From Rotaria macrura (taxonomy: Eukaryota > Rotifera > Eurotatoria > Philodinida > Philodinidae): a stretch of DNA of 64,000 nt. The stretch is taken from NCBI GenBank assembly GCA_900239685.1, contig OENT01000258.1, positions 62,001-126,000 on the forward strand, written 5' to 3'. A model generated the notes under the pieces. It saw only the letters and a list, made by a program, of their open reading frames with translations, did not search any database and was not told where the DNA came from. The position numbers and the translations under genes were made by a program. This document shows, one piece after another, positions 39,064-51,200 of this stretch (position 1 is its first letter; each line of letters opens with the position of its first letter).

Positions 39064-39956
39064 TTAAGGCCCCCCCCCCCTCAAAAGTCTATTTCCATCA
39101 AAAAAAGTCCAAATCGGCTGAAATTTTGAGGATTTGTTAGGACTAAGTCGGGTAGTCTACGATAAAAATTTCAGCCCGAAATATGCAAGTTTAAGGAAGT
39201 TATAAAGTGAACACTGGTTAAAAGTGACCCATTTTCCATCCTAGTTATTTTGCCTTCAACTATGTTTTTTCGAAAAATTTTTTTTACCATTCGATAGAGC
39301 ATGCAAAGACGCAGGGCATCTCGTGCTCCGATGTTAAAAAAGTCCATTCTGTAAGCCAAAAAAGTTTCCACAATGCAAAGTCCCTGAAAAAAGGTCAAAA
39401 AACTGCAAGTGAATTTTGTAGGCGATCTTTTTTGGACATAAAAAAAAGCTTTTTCAAAAATCGGAGCACGAGACGCCCTGCGTCTTTGCATGCTCTATCG
39501 AATGGTAAAAATTAATTTCTGAAAAAACATAGTTGAAGGCAAAATAACTAGGATGGAAAATTGAAAAACATGATTTTGAGAGAAACATAAAAACATTTTT
39601 TCGAACATTTTTTGCTGTTTTTTTAAATTTTCTCAATTTTCACGCAGTTTTTGAGGATTTGACCTATCTCGTCATGCATAACTTTTAATTCTGCACACGC
39701 TGAGCGCTTAATTAATTATTAATTAATTAATTAATCAGTAATTAGAAATCAAAGACCTAATTTTTAAAAAACAAACCGTTTTTGACATAGAGGACCTCTC
39801 AAAGATCACTTAAAATTTCGGTCAAAAAATGGTGTTTGGAAAAAAAACTATAGTGATTCTGAAAGAGCAGAAGATGGGCTATCACCTCATGGTGTTATCT
39901 TAATTTTCATTTTCTCGACGAAAATAGACTTTTTTTGAGGGGTGGGGGGGCCTTAA
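39064..39956. mobile_element. piggyBac-like non-autonomous element with TTAA ends and a nested palindrome
   Basis: TTAA at 39064-39067 and 39953-39956 flank ends that are inverted repeats: GGCC plus a C run, then CTCAAAAGTCTATTT on the left, mirrored by AAATAGACTTTTTTTGAG plus a G run and GGCC on the right. The similarity continues inward for over 100 bp in weaker form (GAAATTTT...GAGGAT blocks). TTAA duplication is the mark of piggyBac-type transposition. The interior holds a second inverted repeat, arms 39231-39332 and 39460-39561, about 90% alike, with a 127 bp loop. There is no transposase frame. A block of TTAATTAA repeats lies near 39708-39736. Confidence 0.78.
39231..39561. repeat. Nested 102-bp inverted repeat
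   Basis: The arms share CATCCTAGTTATTTTGCC, CAACTATGTTTTTTC, CCATTCGATAGAGCATGC and AAAGACGCAGGGC, in opposite orientation. They match each other better than the outer ends of the host element do, so this may be a younger insertion, or a conserved core of the same family. Confidence 0.75.
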
Positions 39957-40583
39957 TTACTATCACTTTTCTTTACAGTTGTTTCATTTAGCATTCGTAT
40001 TGTTATTGGACTCTTGATTGAGTTTATACCATCGTAGCCAATGTTCGCCTACGTATTGCAACTCATAGATTGCACGGAAAATGTACTTGAACTCAATAGA
40101 TTGTTTTTTTCTTACACATTAGATTACTCTATCATTCAAAACACAAACAACTAGTAAAACTACGAATAACTCGACAGATATATCATAGATATGAATGCGA
40201 AATTCAATTTCATATATGTATATATCCAACAATTCGCCATAAATCTGAGATAAATAGTGAACGCCTCTATCCAAACGAAAACTAAGACATACTCTGTCAG
40301 TCATACAATTCTATGTATTATTTTTAAAGTAGATACAATCGCGTTGATCCTCAGAGTATGCCAATATACGAGTAATAAAATATACATCTTTTATATTAGA
40401 ATTTAATATCCTCAAAGTTAACAATATTCATCTATTGAATCTAGATGATATGTTTTCAAGAAGGACGATGCCTAAATTATCATTTATGTATTTTTTGGCG
40501 CATTGAAATAAATTTCAATGATGATGGATTATCAAAAAGATCTAGTGATTTTGAATAACGTAAATATATAAGAATCAGTAAAA

Positions 40584-42328
40584 TCATCAATCAGTGACGG
40601 AACTAGGATTTTAAGCTAGGGGGCTTCCGAAAAACAATTTCCAACTAGCTGTGGTAATAAAGTTGTCATGCTCCCCCCCCCCCCTCCAAAATGATTGAGC
40701 CATATCAGAAGGTCACTTCTTACATAAGGCCATATTCGAACAAAAGTTCATCGGCCCTATTAGAACGCCATGCACTAATTTGTTAATTAAAAAAATACCT
40801 AATTTTGTGCACGCGTTAATTAATAAATAGTCAAATGTGTCGTTTTTCTACTCTTTTTTTTGAGCAATTACTTCGCAAAATATCACGCATGGCATTTTTA
40901 TATACAAAAATGGCATTTTTTTCTTCGAAAATACCCGACAAACATCAGTTACAGCTGTTAATTGATTATTATAAATTATTAATTCTTCTTAAAGATTTTA
41001 ATTAATATTTGATTAAAACAATGATTCTAATAGAAGGCTACCCAAAAAGTAACGATGCGCGGATACGCAGTATAAGAGAATGCCGTTTTAGTCTGGGGAG
41101 AGGATATAAAATTTTACTATTAGTTACTGCAAAATTCTTTCCCGCGACTCTTTTTCCTCAATGTATAAGTTGAGCTAACAAATAAAGAAACAGAAATATT
41201 TTCAATATTACAGCTTGTTCACGTAACACAACTTTTCGCTGATCAAGTTTTTCAGAAATTTTTTTTTCACTATTGTCGAATCTAAATGTGTTTTCAGATT
41301 TAGTTTTGTTGCGCTAATTACGAATTTCACAATTTTTTTTTTAAATGTAAAGTTTTGACATCAAAACTTGGTTTTCAAATTGTTGAAAATTGTATTCTGA
41401 ATTTATTAACAAAGAAACATTTTCAAAAATACTGAGCGACACACTACTCGATGCAAAATTTGATTCTCTGAAAAACGTTCCATTAATATTTTGCTCTAAT
41501 CTCTCGCGACCATTTCTAAGTTATTGAACAGTTTTCAATTTACCGTACACCTAATGACTTCCCGTTCCAATGTAGCAACTTTATTGTTGTACAGAACGAT
41601 ATGCGTACTACAATGACCAACATGTATAAAAATGAAATATTTCTGAGCACATTAAGGGGTTCAAATTTTGTCAACAAAAAACAGTGTTACTGTGTTAAGT
41701 TTGTTTTTTTGTATTTTTCGCCTGAGGAAAACTAGTTCAGGGAAAATCTTCTTGAATGCTAGAGAAACCATTCGATTTTCTACAAACTGACTTTATTAGC
41801 ATTCCATTTGAAGTAATACCCGAGAGGTTGATAAACCTCACTAAAGGAAAAAGATCATTCTATGTAACAGGTTTGCGCTAGTGGCATCACTAGGGTGGGG
41901 CCAGATGAGGCTGAGCCCATCTCCGGCTTTTGAGTAGTGACATCAGTAATGTGAGGCCAGGTGGAGCTCAGCCTCACCACCCACAATTTTCTGGTGACGC
42001 CACAACGTTACTCTACCAGAAAAGCTTTCTCGGGGTTCGAAAGTTCAATGAAAAACATTCAATTTTACATAACAAATAGAGCAAGATAAGCTGGTTCGAC
42101 GGGTGTTCTGACTAGCTTTCTAACCCGCTCAGTTTCTGAAATAATTAAACAAATGTCAAAAACATGATAGCGTTATGTTTGGACAAGGTAATTGATACTT
42201 CATGGAAATGACAAAAATAGAAAAAATACAGTTTTCGAAAATCTCGCTAGGGGGGCTCGAAGGTCCGTAGAGGGGGCTGAGCCCCCTCTCCCCCATAACC
42301 ATCCCCTGGTTCCGCCGCAGTCATCAAT
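40584..42328. mobile_element. hAT-like non-autonomous DNA transposon with 8-bp target duplication
   Basis: An exact 8-bp direct repeat TCATCAAT (40584-40591 and 42321-42328) flanks terminal inverted repeats: CAGTGACGGAACTAGG at 40592 on the left, and the reverse complement of the right end (CTGCGGCGGAACCAGG), matching at 12 of 16 positions. An 8-bp duplication and CAGTGGCGGAACCAG-like ends are typical of the hAT superfamily. Just inside each end are G/C-rich blocks (GCTAGGGGGCTT on the left; AGGGGGCTGAGCCCCCT on the right). The 1729 bp body has no open frame of note, so it depended on a transposase elsewhere. The intact target duplication shows insertion as a single unit. Confidence 0.87.
41881..42003. 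repeat. Small nested inverted repeat inside the hAT-like element
   Basis: GTGGCATCACTAG at 41881 and CTGGTGACGCCAC at 41991 are inverted copies with two mismatches, bounding 123 bp of GC-richer DNA. Two similar direct blocks (GTGGGGCCAGATGAGGCTGA and GTGAGGCCAGGTGGAGCTCA) lie within. This looks like a second MITE inserted in the first. Confidence 0.6.
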
Positions 42329-45300
42329 GTTCTGTTAACATTCTATGTCAAACAGATTACTACTCTTATATTCTTGTTCAAGTTGAAAATTTTTTATTTT
42401 CAAAACAACTGATATTCTGCAATCATAATCAGAAAATTTCTGGTCACAAATTATTTAATTGTATAATATCCTTGAAAATTTCCAATCGGTTCGGTTCATT
42501 TTACAAATTTTGTTGTTCATCATAGTTGATAGATTTCTAGATCATCGATGATCATTCAAAGTCATTTATATTCCTATGAATCATTGCTAATACTCATTCT
42601 AAAGTGAATCAGTAGTTATTTATGAAAATATGACGAGTCGACCTTATGGAAAATGAATCACTATATGATATTTGTGATTTATCGATTGCACTGTAAGCTA
42701 TTGTTTTATTAAAACTAAAATACGAACGCATCATGAATGAATCGTTCACTGTAGAATTTCAATCAAGATGTGTAAGTATGTTGCTACACACAGATCTGAT
42801 TATGTTAGCTGATAGGAATAATTTTTGCTGTCCCAGAGAATGAACAGATTCTCTGTTATACATTGAGTTAAAAGATCAATCTGAAGGCGACAGTCTTGTA
42901 CTATTGAAATATGAATATCATACCTTCGAAATTTGTATTTTTTTTTCAAGGGTACCTGATATTTTCACTAGATTATTACATGTAAAAACGACAACATCAC
43001 ACTACAGGTGAATTAGATTTAATTCAAGCCTTGAATAGTCATGGTTTGTAATCTTCATTTAATGGATAAGAAAAACAAAAATGATTTATACTTAGTTTCT
43101 GAATATCTTTGCATTCGAATTTTGAAATCGACGCACATCATGTACAACTCATGCTGCGTTTACTCGACTCTTTTCAGAGCATCAACGGTCAGTATAAAGT
43201 CAAAGTATTAGTAAGCAAAATTGAGACGATTTTTTTAAATAATAATTTCCGAATACGTGAACATATTTCTACGATTGCAAGTATGTAACATAATTAATCA
43301 ACCGTATCCATCTGTTACTCGCTCATCAAATTGATCTCAATATGAACAAAAACAAACATTTCACTAGATATTTATTCGAGTATAAAATGATGGACCACAC
43401 AACAGATTTCCTTCTCCATAATATGCAATCATCGAAAAACAAGATAAAAATAAAAACTTGCGGCGATACTTACCTTTAAAAGAAAAGTAATGCAAATGAA
43501 TATCGTTTTTGTTCTTTCTTATAGGTTTGCGTTTTTCTTTTCTATTTACAGTGAATATTAACAAACGACGACACAAAATCAGTTTATTTTGTGATTTGTT
43601 TTTGGTCCTGTCAAATTAACATGTTTACATCGATTAAACCGTGACATCAGCTGTTTCAAGGACGATTTTCTAGTAGAATGAAAACAAAATTTCATTTAAA
43701 TACTTATCGACGTGAGAAAAAATCTTCCAATGATTACTCTAACTAGGTGCTGATACGTGAGAGAAAAAGACGTTTGAATCTTTGACGAAAGTAATTGATC
43801 GATGGTCCTTATTTGCATTTTACTCATCAGCGAATCATTGAAAACTTGATAGACACGAAACAATATATTTTTCAAACGAGTACCGTAACAATATTTCTAT
43901 TGTTCTGCTATCGATGACTCCACCGATGATTGTTTAGTGATGTTAAAGATTTTTTTAATGATGATCATCGTGAAGATAGATAGGACTCTCGAAAGTGCCG
44001 ACTTGTAAGATGACGAGAGATCATGTGTCACAGAAACGATGGTTTCTGTTCATATCCATAATCAAATGTCGTTTTCTAAAGAAATCGATAGAAAATGAAT
44101 TTTATACATTTGAATTTTTTATCTTTGTCTGTTGAACAGAACTATGTTTTTTTTTGTCATTTACTTTTTTCATATTAAAATTGATATTATGATTAACTTT
44201 TGTGTTAAAAAATTATAAGTTTTTGTTGCTTGTGAACTATTCCAAAACAAGAATTCAGTTAGAACAGTAATAATATTATTAAAAAATAATAGGAGTGAGA
44301 TAAAAACAATAACAAAGTCAAACAGTAAATGTGCTCTTTACTCTTATTTCGATAGAGCTATAAAAATAACTTCTAGAAATCTAAAGGTTATACAGGATAG
44401 CATTTTAATTCATTAAAACCATCATTTGAAAACATAGTCCTTCAGTATGAATTGATTCTAACGATGACAATGTATTTTTTTAGTTCTTACGTTGTTTTTA
44501 ATTAGTTCCTCAATAACGAAATTTAGAAAAACACTATCGAGCGTGACGGTAATGTTGGGCTTAATTATCCTCGTGTATTTTTTTTTCGTCTTTATTTTCC
44601 CTTATTCTTCGTTCTTTTTTCTTATCTTCACTAGCTGATAGCTATAATTACCTTCATATTTATGTATGCATAAAGGCACATGTGTTGTTTGTTTTTGTGC
44701 ATCAGTAATTTAACAGGGTCTATCGAAGAAATTAACGAAATAAAATTAGGTCAACTTTTATCAGTATTCATATCTGTTTGAAATGAATCACGAACACCTC
44801 GTTTATTTCCTAGCATATGTACTGCACGTAATCTTCCGACTATAGATATTCATGATGGAATAAGTTCCATTTATCAAAATGAAACTTTGTCGCTTAAGAT
44901 TGTTCGAATCATATCGTGAATATATTCGAAATCATCCAGAGATGATTGAGGACAAAGCATAATATAGTTTTTTTTTCAGAACTAAAAGACAATATCATCT
45001 GATAAAAATTAAATGATTCATTCACTAATAATAATAATCATTAGTTTGACTGGTAAAAAGTGTACACTGACGATGAAAGTGCAATAGTCAAATAACAATC
45101 TTATGGAACAACATGTACTTACCTTTTGCTCTTGTAATCTCTATTTTAGGACGTCGTCAGAACAGAATTTAATTGTATCCTAGCAAAACTTAACTATATT
45201 TTAAAATAGCCTGTCCTAACTGTTTATCTTTCGGGTCATCGATCTGAAATTTCGTTAGAAAAGAACTATATTTTAGAAAAAGTAGTCGATAACTGTGTTC

Positions 45301-48251
45301 CAATGAAATGAACATAGTCAGTGTGCGAAGAATGATATTTTACATATATTCAATTCTAAAAATATCGTCGTTTCATAATTGGACAAAAATTTTATTAGAG
45401 TTTTCAAAAAGACAAGTTCCGAAAAGTTTTGAATTCTAGTCAAACTTCAAGTTCGGCATTCGTTTTTTCTTTCTATTTTTTTGAAAAACATATCGATCTT
45501 GCGCTGCCACAATTAATTGTCTGAATTTAATGTTTTATTAGTAATAAGCTAAAAAAAGAGAAATTGATTGTGTACCATTCAAATCATATTTAATCAACTT
45601 CTTGCCTGCGAATGATTTTGTGAGAACAATTTAAATCATTATTATTTATTATTTTACCAATAACAATCAATAGCAAAATAATTTTTAATCAAAATATAGA
45701 CTGTGAATTATAAGAGAAGCCAATCTCAAAGAAGTTGTTTCTCTTTTGATATTGTTTGTCGAATCTATTGAAAACTGAAGTCTCACTTAACAATTCAATC
45801 GGTTTCAACGAAATTGAAAATGATAATCGAACTAAATCTCTGCATGAGTCAAATACTCATCCATTGAACATTTCAAATTCTGTTAATACTAAAAACAATT
45901 AGACTAGTGTAACTTTTACAATCATATAATGATTGACTTATTCTTACTTAACGTTTTCTTTTCGATCTCTTGTGCTGTGGTCTCACTCGTGTAGTTATCA
46001 TAATAGATCATATCAAAGTTCACATTATAATCGAGAACAATGCGTAAATACACCTACAGTTAGTAATAACTAAGAAACTTAAAATAGTTGCAGAAGAATA
46101 ATCTTGATACCTGCCGTGGTAATGATAAAAACAAAATAGGCACTAATAATATCGATTTATTGTTAAAATCTACAGATAGAATTAGTATAGTCATATAAAC
46201 GTTTCATAGAAATATGATTTCTGCTATTATTTTTGTTTGCCAACATTGCTAGGAAGAAATATATTCTTTTTAATTGAAATATTTCGATGGCCTACTTTGT
46301 AAAAACAGACATCGAAGTGTCTGACATTAATCTAATTGCTAAAAATCGTATCTTCTTTACTGATTCCTATATAAATGAGCAATCTAATCCGTTCGTTCAA
46401 CATCATACTATGCAGAGCTGTTCAAATAAACTATAGGAACAAAAATATTGTTCTAAACAGAAATCAAATTTGTTACAATCAAATAAATTGATCCATAGTG
46501 AGTAGATTTGATTGAATGGGAGTTTGACGAATCAATATCTTGAATTTTATATAAACTTTAGTTTAGATTGCTAGTAATTGATCGTTGATTGAAGTATCAT
46601 AGTCATTGCACTTTCATAGAGTTATTTATGAATGATTACACATTGATTCGACTATATCAATACGTTCGTACTATTTTAGTTATGAATTTAATGATTCACT
46701 TTTTCAATTAGAAAAAAAAACATGTTGTCTTCACCTACAGATAGCAACCGACAATCAAAAATAATCAGCTAGTATAAGAATTTGATGCCCTGTTCAAAAT
46801 ATATATATTCATAACGTTTTTTTCTCAATTAAAGTTGATTGAAAAAGAACAAGTATTCGATGACGACCAAAACGACGTTTGTGCAAAATGCTAGTTTCAA
46901 AGGTCTTAGTAATCGTGTCTAGTCATTTTTTGGACACTGAACTGTGATTCAGTAGGGTCGAAAGTAGTCAGCTAAAAGCAGAATTTGATACTCTTTTAAA
47001 ATCTATCCATTCTTATTGACCATGGCTTACGACTAGTTAGCTATGAAAAAAAATATGTTAATAGATAAAAGGATGCCGTTTGTGCGACGAAACATAAGAA
47101 TTTTTTTCTATGATGTTCAATTTCTCTAAAGAATGCTGTGGAATAGTTTCGCCTTTTTTAGTTTTGTAGAGAGTTTTATATTCTACAAAATCATCGGTTT
47201 CAATAAATTATAAATTAAAGAAGTCAAAATCAGGAAAATAAGTTTCCACATGTCATTCTGTACATGTGATAACAGTTTTCAAAATAAATAGTTTTTGAGA
47301 ATTTTGATATTTAAAATACAAGAGATTCTAATACTTATCAGCGATAAGTAGGAAGCGAAGTAAATTATCTATTTTTGTATAGCAGGCTTCGTTCAACACA
47401 TTAGGTTATAAAAAGGCTTTCTTATTGAAAAAAACTGAGGTACTTTTAATCGATGTAAAATAATGCATTATTAAAAAACTTCTGGACAAACATTGTTTTT
47501 GTTTCCCATCAAAGACTAACTCTGTCTGAACCGAATTTAATTCAGAAAAAAAAGTTCTCAATATATATATATATATGATAAAGAACATCATTTGCTTATT
47601 CTAACTTGCTACGTTTGATTATCTCTTGTCAAATCTAAGTAAAACAATATTCGATATATATCTAATTTGAACACTTTTGACACCCAGGTTATCTATTGAT
47701 TCTCAACTCAATCAAATCGCTTGAACTGTTAACAATTGATCATTACTGTTACTATATTGCTAAAAAAAGACACATAGAAATGTAGGCGTGTGGATCTCTA
47801 GCAGCTACTTATGGATTTATATTGACGAAATCTCATTTAAGTAAAAGCTTGAAACTTAGTAATCGATGTCGTTTGATTACTAGCAGATAAAATGAAGTGC
47901 GCTTACCCCACCTAAAAACTGGCGTCATCGTTTCATGTTGTTTAAATACAAACGAATTTAATAAATATTTTCAATATGTTGTCATAAATGGGTAGGAATA
48001 ATTCAATTAGTTTGAATGGATTCTGTACAATAAAGGGCAACATATGGCAATCTCGACCGAAAGAAAAAAGAACATATTTTGAAGAGTATGAGTTAATTGA
48101 TAGATTTATTAGTTTCTTTCTTACCATCATAGTTCAAGTGGAACCTTTGAAGAATATCAGTAATTTGAAATATAAAATATCAGTATTTCTATTTACTACT
48201 GATATTTCTATATATCATAGAATCTAAATACCGTTATCAATCATATTCGTC
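42329..48251. other. Gene-poor stretch of 5.9 kb
   Basis: AT-rich sequence without a supported exon chain, RNA gene or bounded transposon. A weak direct repeat (TCAGCTA...AGAATTTGAT) occurs at 46765 and 46978. An (AT)n run lies at 47562-47575. A block near 44008-44065 (GAGATCATGTGTCACAGAAA, then TTTCTGTTCAT) resembles one unit of the 94-bp array. Confidence 0.45.
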
Positions 48252-51200
48252 ATGTTGCACACTTATTTATATGTGGCTATTGCAGTCAGCATATTTAGTG
48301 TGCGTTCATTAGAAGCTGCCAATTGTACATTGGCAACGTTCATACAAAATATCAGTGCAGCACAGCTAACCGCATCGGGAATAAATGCTACTGATTATTC
48401 AAAATCAACACTAAACCAAACCATTTCTAAATTACTTCAAGACTTCGGTGAAAATGCTGTTGGTTTTGGTTATAATTTCACTCAAACGGGTGATATAGTT
48501 AATATAACATACAGCATTACATTTGCTTGTAATATAACAACAACAGTTGTTTTACCGAATGGTATACAACAAACGACCCAAGCAACAACTAACCTAAATA
48601 TAACTCAAGCACAAAGTTCTATTTCATCTGGTATACAATGAAAGAGGGAATTTTTTAGTTTGAAAAATAAATACTTCCGTTGTTTCTATATTCTCTACCT
48701 AGGTCTTACTGATCGAGCTAATGCAATATCACTAAAAAATGAACAAATAAAAGCTGGTGCAGTGGATACGATTTGTGATTATCATACAGGTGGTGATAAT
48801 TATTTTGAATGGACGATTCAAACAACATCATCATTGTACACAGCAGCTCTATCAGCGGGTTCATTCCAAAATAGTGATGCATTTCATACTGCGCTTCTTA
48901 ATCTATTTCGTTCTGGACTCAATATCAGTTATCCTAACAAAACTAGTAATGTCACATTCATATCACGTACATCTACATCCAGCGGTGGATATGTTTTGAC
49001 ATTTCGAGTCTATTTTATTAATCCAATAACTCAAATAAGTTTACGTACAGATATTGTTTCGAATATTGAGACTAATTACTATAAATTATTGAAGACATAT
49101 TTTCCTACGCTTACTAAATCGATGCGACTTCCTGCATTGTCGACTATCAGTGTGCCTTCTTCAGTGATTATGAATTTACAGAAAGTAGTTGTGAACCTAC
49201 AGAATAATGCAACGCAAGCATTATCATCAAATGGTCAAACTACCTTATTACAACAATCTGCAAGTAAGCCTATCCAGTTGAATTTTTTGTTGCTTTAATC
49301 TGTATACAACACATCTTTAGACTCATCCAGTAATAACTCAAATAATTCTTCAAAAACTAACTCAACAGATACTAAAACAGGTGAGCACTGAGTCTGAAAC
49401 AAATTCACTAAACTATATGAATGTCATAGGATCAAACAGTGCAGCTACAACAAACACACAGGCCGTTAATAATTTAACTCAAACCGGCACGAAAAACATG
49501 AATACATCAGGATCGTCAATAAACATAACAGTAAATGCTCAAAATACAGTTTCACAAAACACGAGTGGCATTATTACAAGTATCACATCAGGTGCCACTG
49601 CAAACAGTTCAGCGGCAATGTCAAAAATCAACGCTACTATAACTTCTTCAAATGTCTCACTAAACTCGTCATCTTCTAGTGGAAATGTAACGAATTCATC
49701 TTCGAATGGAAACTCAATGGCATCCAACATATTGATCAATCAAACAAAATCTGTGAGTTCTTAAACCCCAAAAATGCAGCATTACTCAAAAACTAGTGTA
49801 AAACGTTCTTTGCAACTAATATTTAGACTAATACTTCAACTGATGGCTCAATTGCTTTGTCTCAGCAGAAACCGATCCAACAGGACCCCGTTTTGTCTAT
49901 AGCTCCGATAGTCAACGGAAAAAATTCAACAGGAAATCAAAACGTGTCAATATCAACAGCAGCGCCGAAACCCTCGACTACAACAGTGTCCACCAAAATA
50001 TATGCCATCAAAACTGTGAGTCTCCTCTCATGAAAGCGATTAATTCAGAGTGTTAGCATTATGTTTTGTCTCATGTTGCAACGGAAATCACGAGAATTCC
50101 TTGATACCTACGAAGTCAACGATATCTTTTTTCAACCACAGATACTCATCCAGAAGTTAAAATTATCTCTCGTCAATACTGACCTATGCATAGTCTATAT
50201 CTTTAGGCCTAACAGAGAAGGAAAAATACAGATACACTTACTTTTCTTTCAATGAATAATTTCAGCAACAACCCATACAGCAGAACGTTATCCTAAACAC
50301 GGATACACTCAACGGTAAACAAACAGCGAACCAAACCAATACGGGAAGCCGCAGTGACAATGCGCTAAACGCCTCTGCAGCTAAAAATCCAACTGATAAC
50401 AGATCAACTGCAACAACGAACATCCCTATAAATCAGCCTAAACCGAACATCATTAATCAAACAAATTTCTCTCTTCCGTCAACCTCAAAAAACAATTCCG
50501 CATCAGCCCCTACTCAGAATACCACCACTCAGAACAGTTCCATGGTTGGAATCAACCAATCCCAATCAGGAGGACCAGGGGATATAAAGTCCAATCAACA
50601 ATCAACTCAGAACAACGTACCACCCGTAGTCAATGCGGTTGTCGCCAGTGGTGACGGGCAGAAATCCGCTCAGAATACAAACAACACGAACACATCAGTA
50701 CCATCCGCACAAACTGGTTCCAATAATAACTCGAACCAACAAGTGAATGCAAGCAGAATCCAACCATCTGGTCCATTAGTCAGTGCAGTCGTGGCGAGTG
50801 ATGGCGGCTCGAACACAGGGAGAAATGCAAACAATGTAGTCACATCATTACCCATATCAGGTGGATCAGGGAATACAAAGTCCGATCAGCAGCCATCTCA
50901 GAACAATGCACAGTCCGCACAACCCGTAGTCAATGCGGTTGTGCCCAGTAACACCGGACGCAATCAAACTCAGAATACTAACTCCATAAATACTACAACC
51001 ACTACAGCACAAAACGTAAAGAACAATAATTTAACTCAACAGCAAACTCAAAACCAACAGCAATCATCAGGGGAATCAGTTGACAAAATAAATCCACCCA
51101 TTCTTAGCCCAATCAACACAAATACCAAGAACACTACTGGAACATCCGCACCGGCCTCTGGAGGCTCGGCTGATTCGAAAGCGAGTCAACAACTCATTCC

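Noticed and set aside
46765-47000. 213-bp spaced direct repeat
   Set aside because: Similarity is limited to about 30 bp of AT-rich sequence; may be chance.
49321-49430. Alternative frame through 49321-49764 without the 49-bp intron
   Set aside because: It would change frame in exon 3 and lose the N/S/T-rich composition; a GTGAGC..TAG intron at 49381-49429 restores phase with both neighbours.
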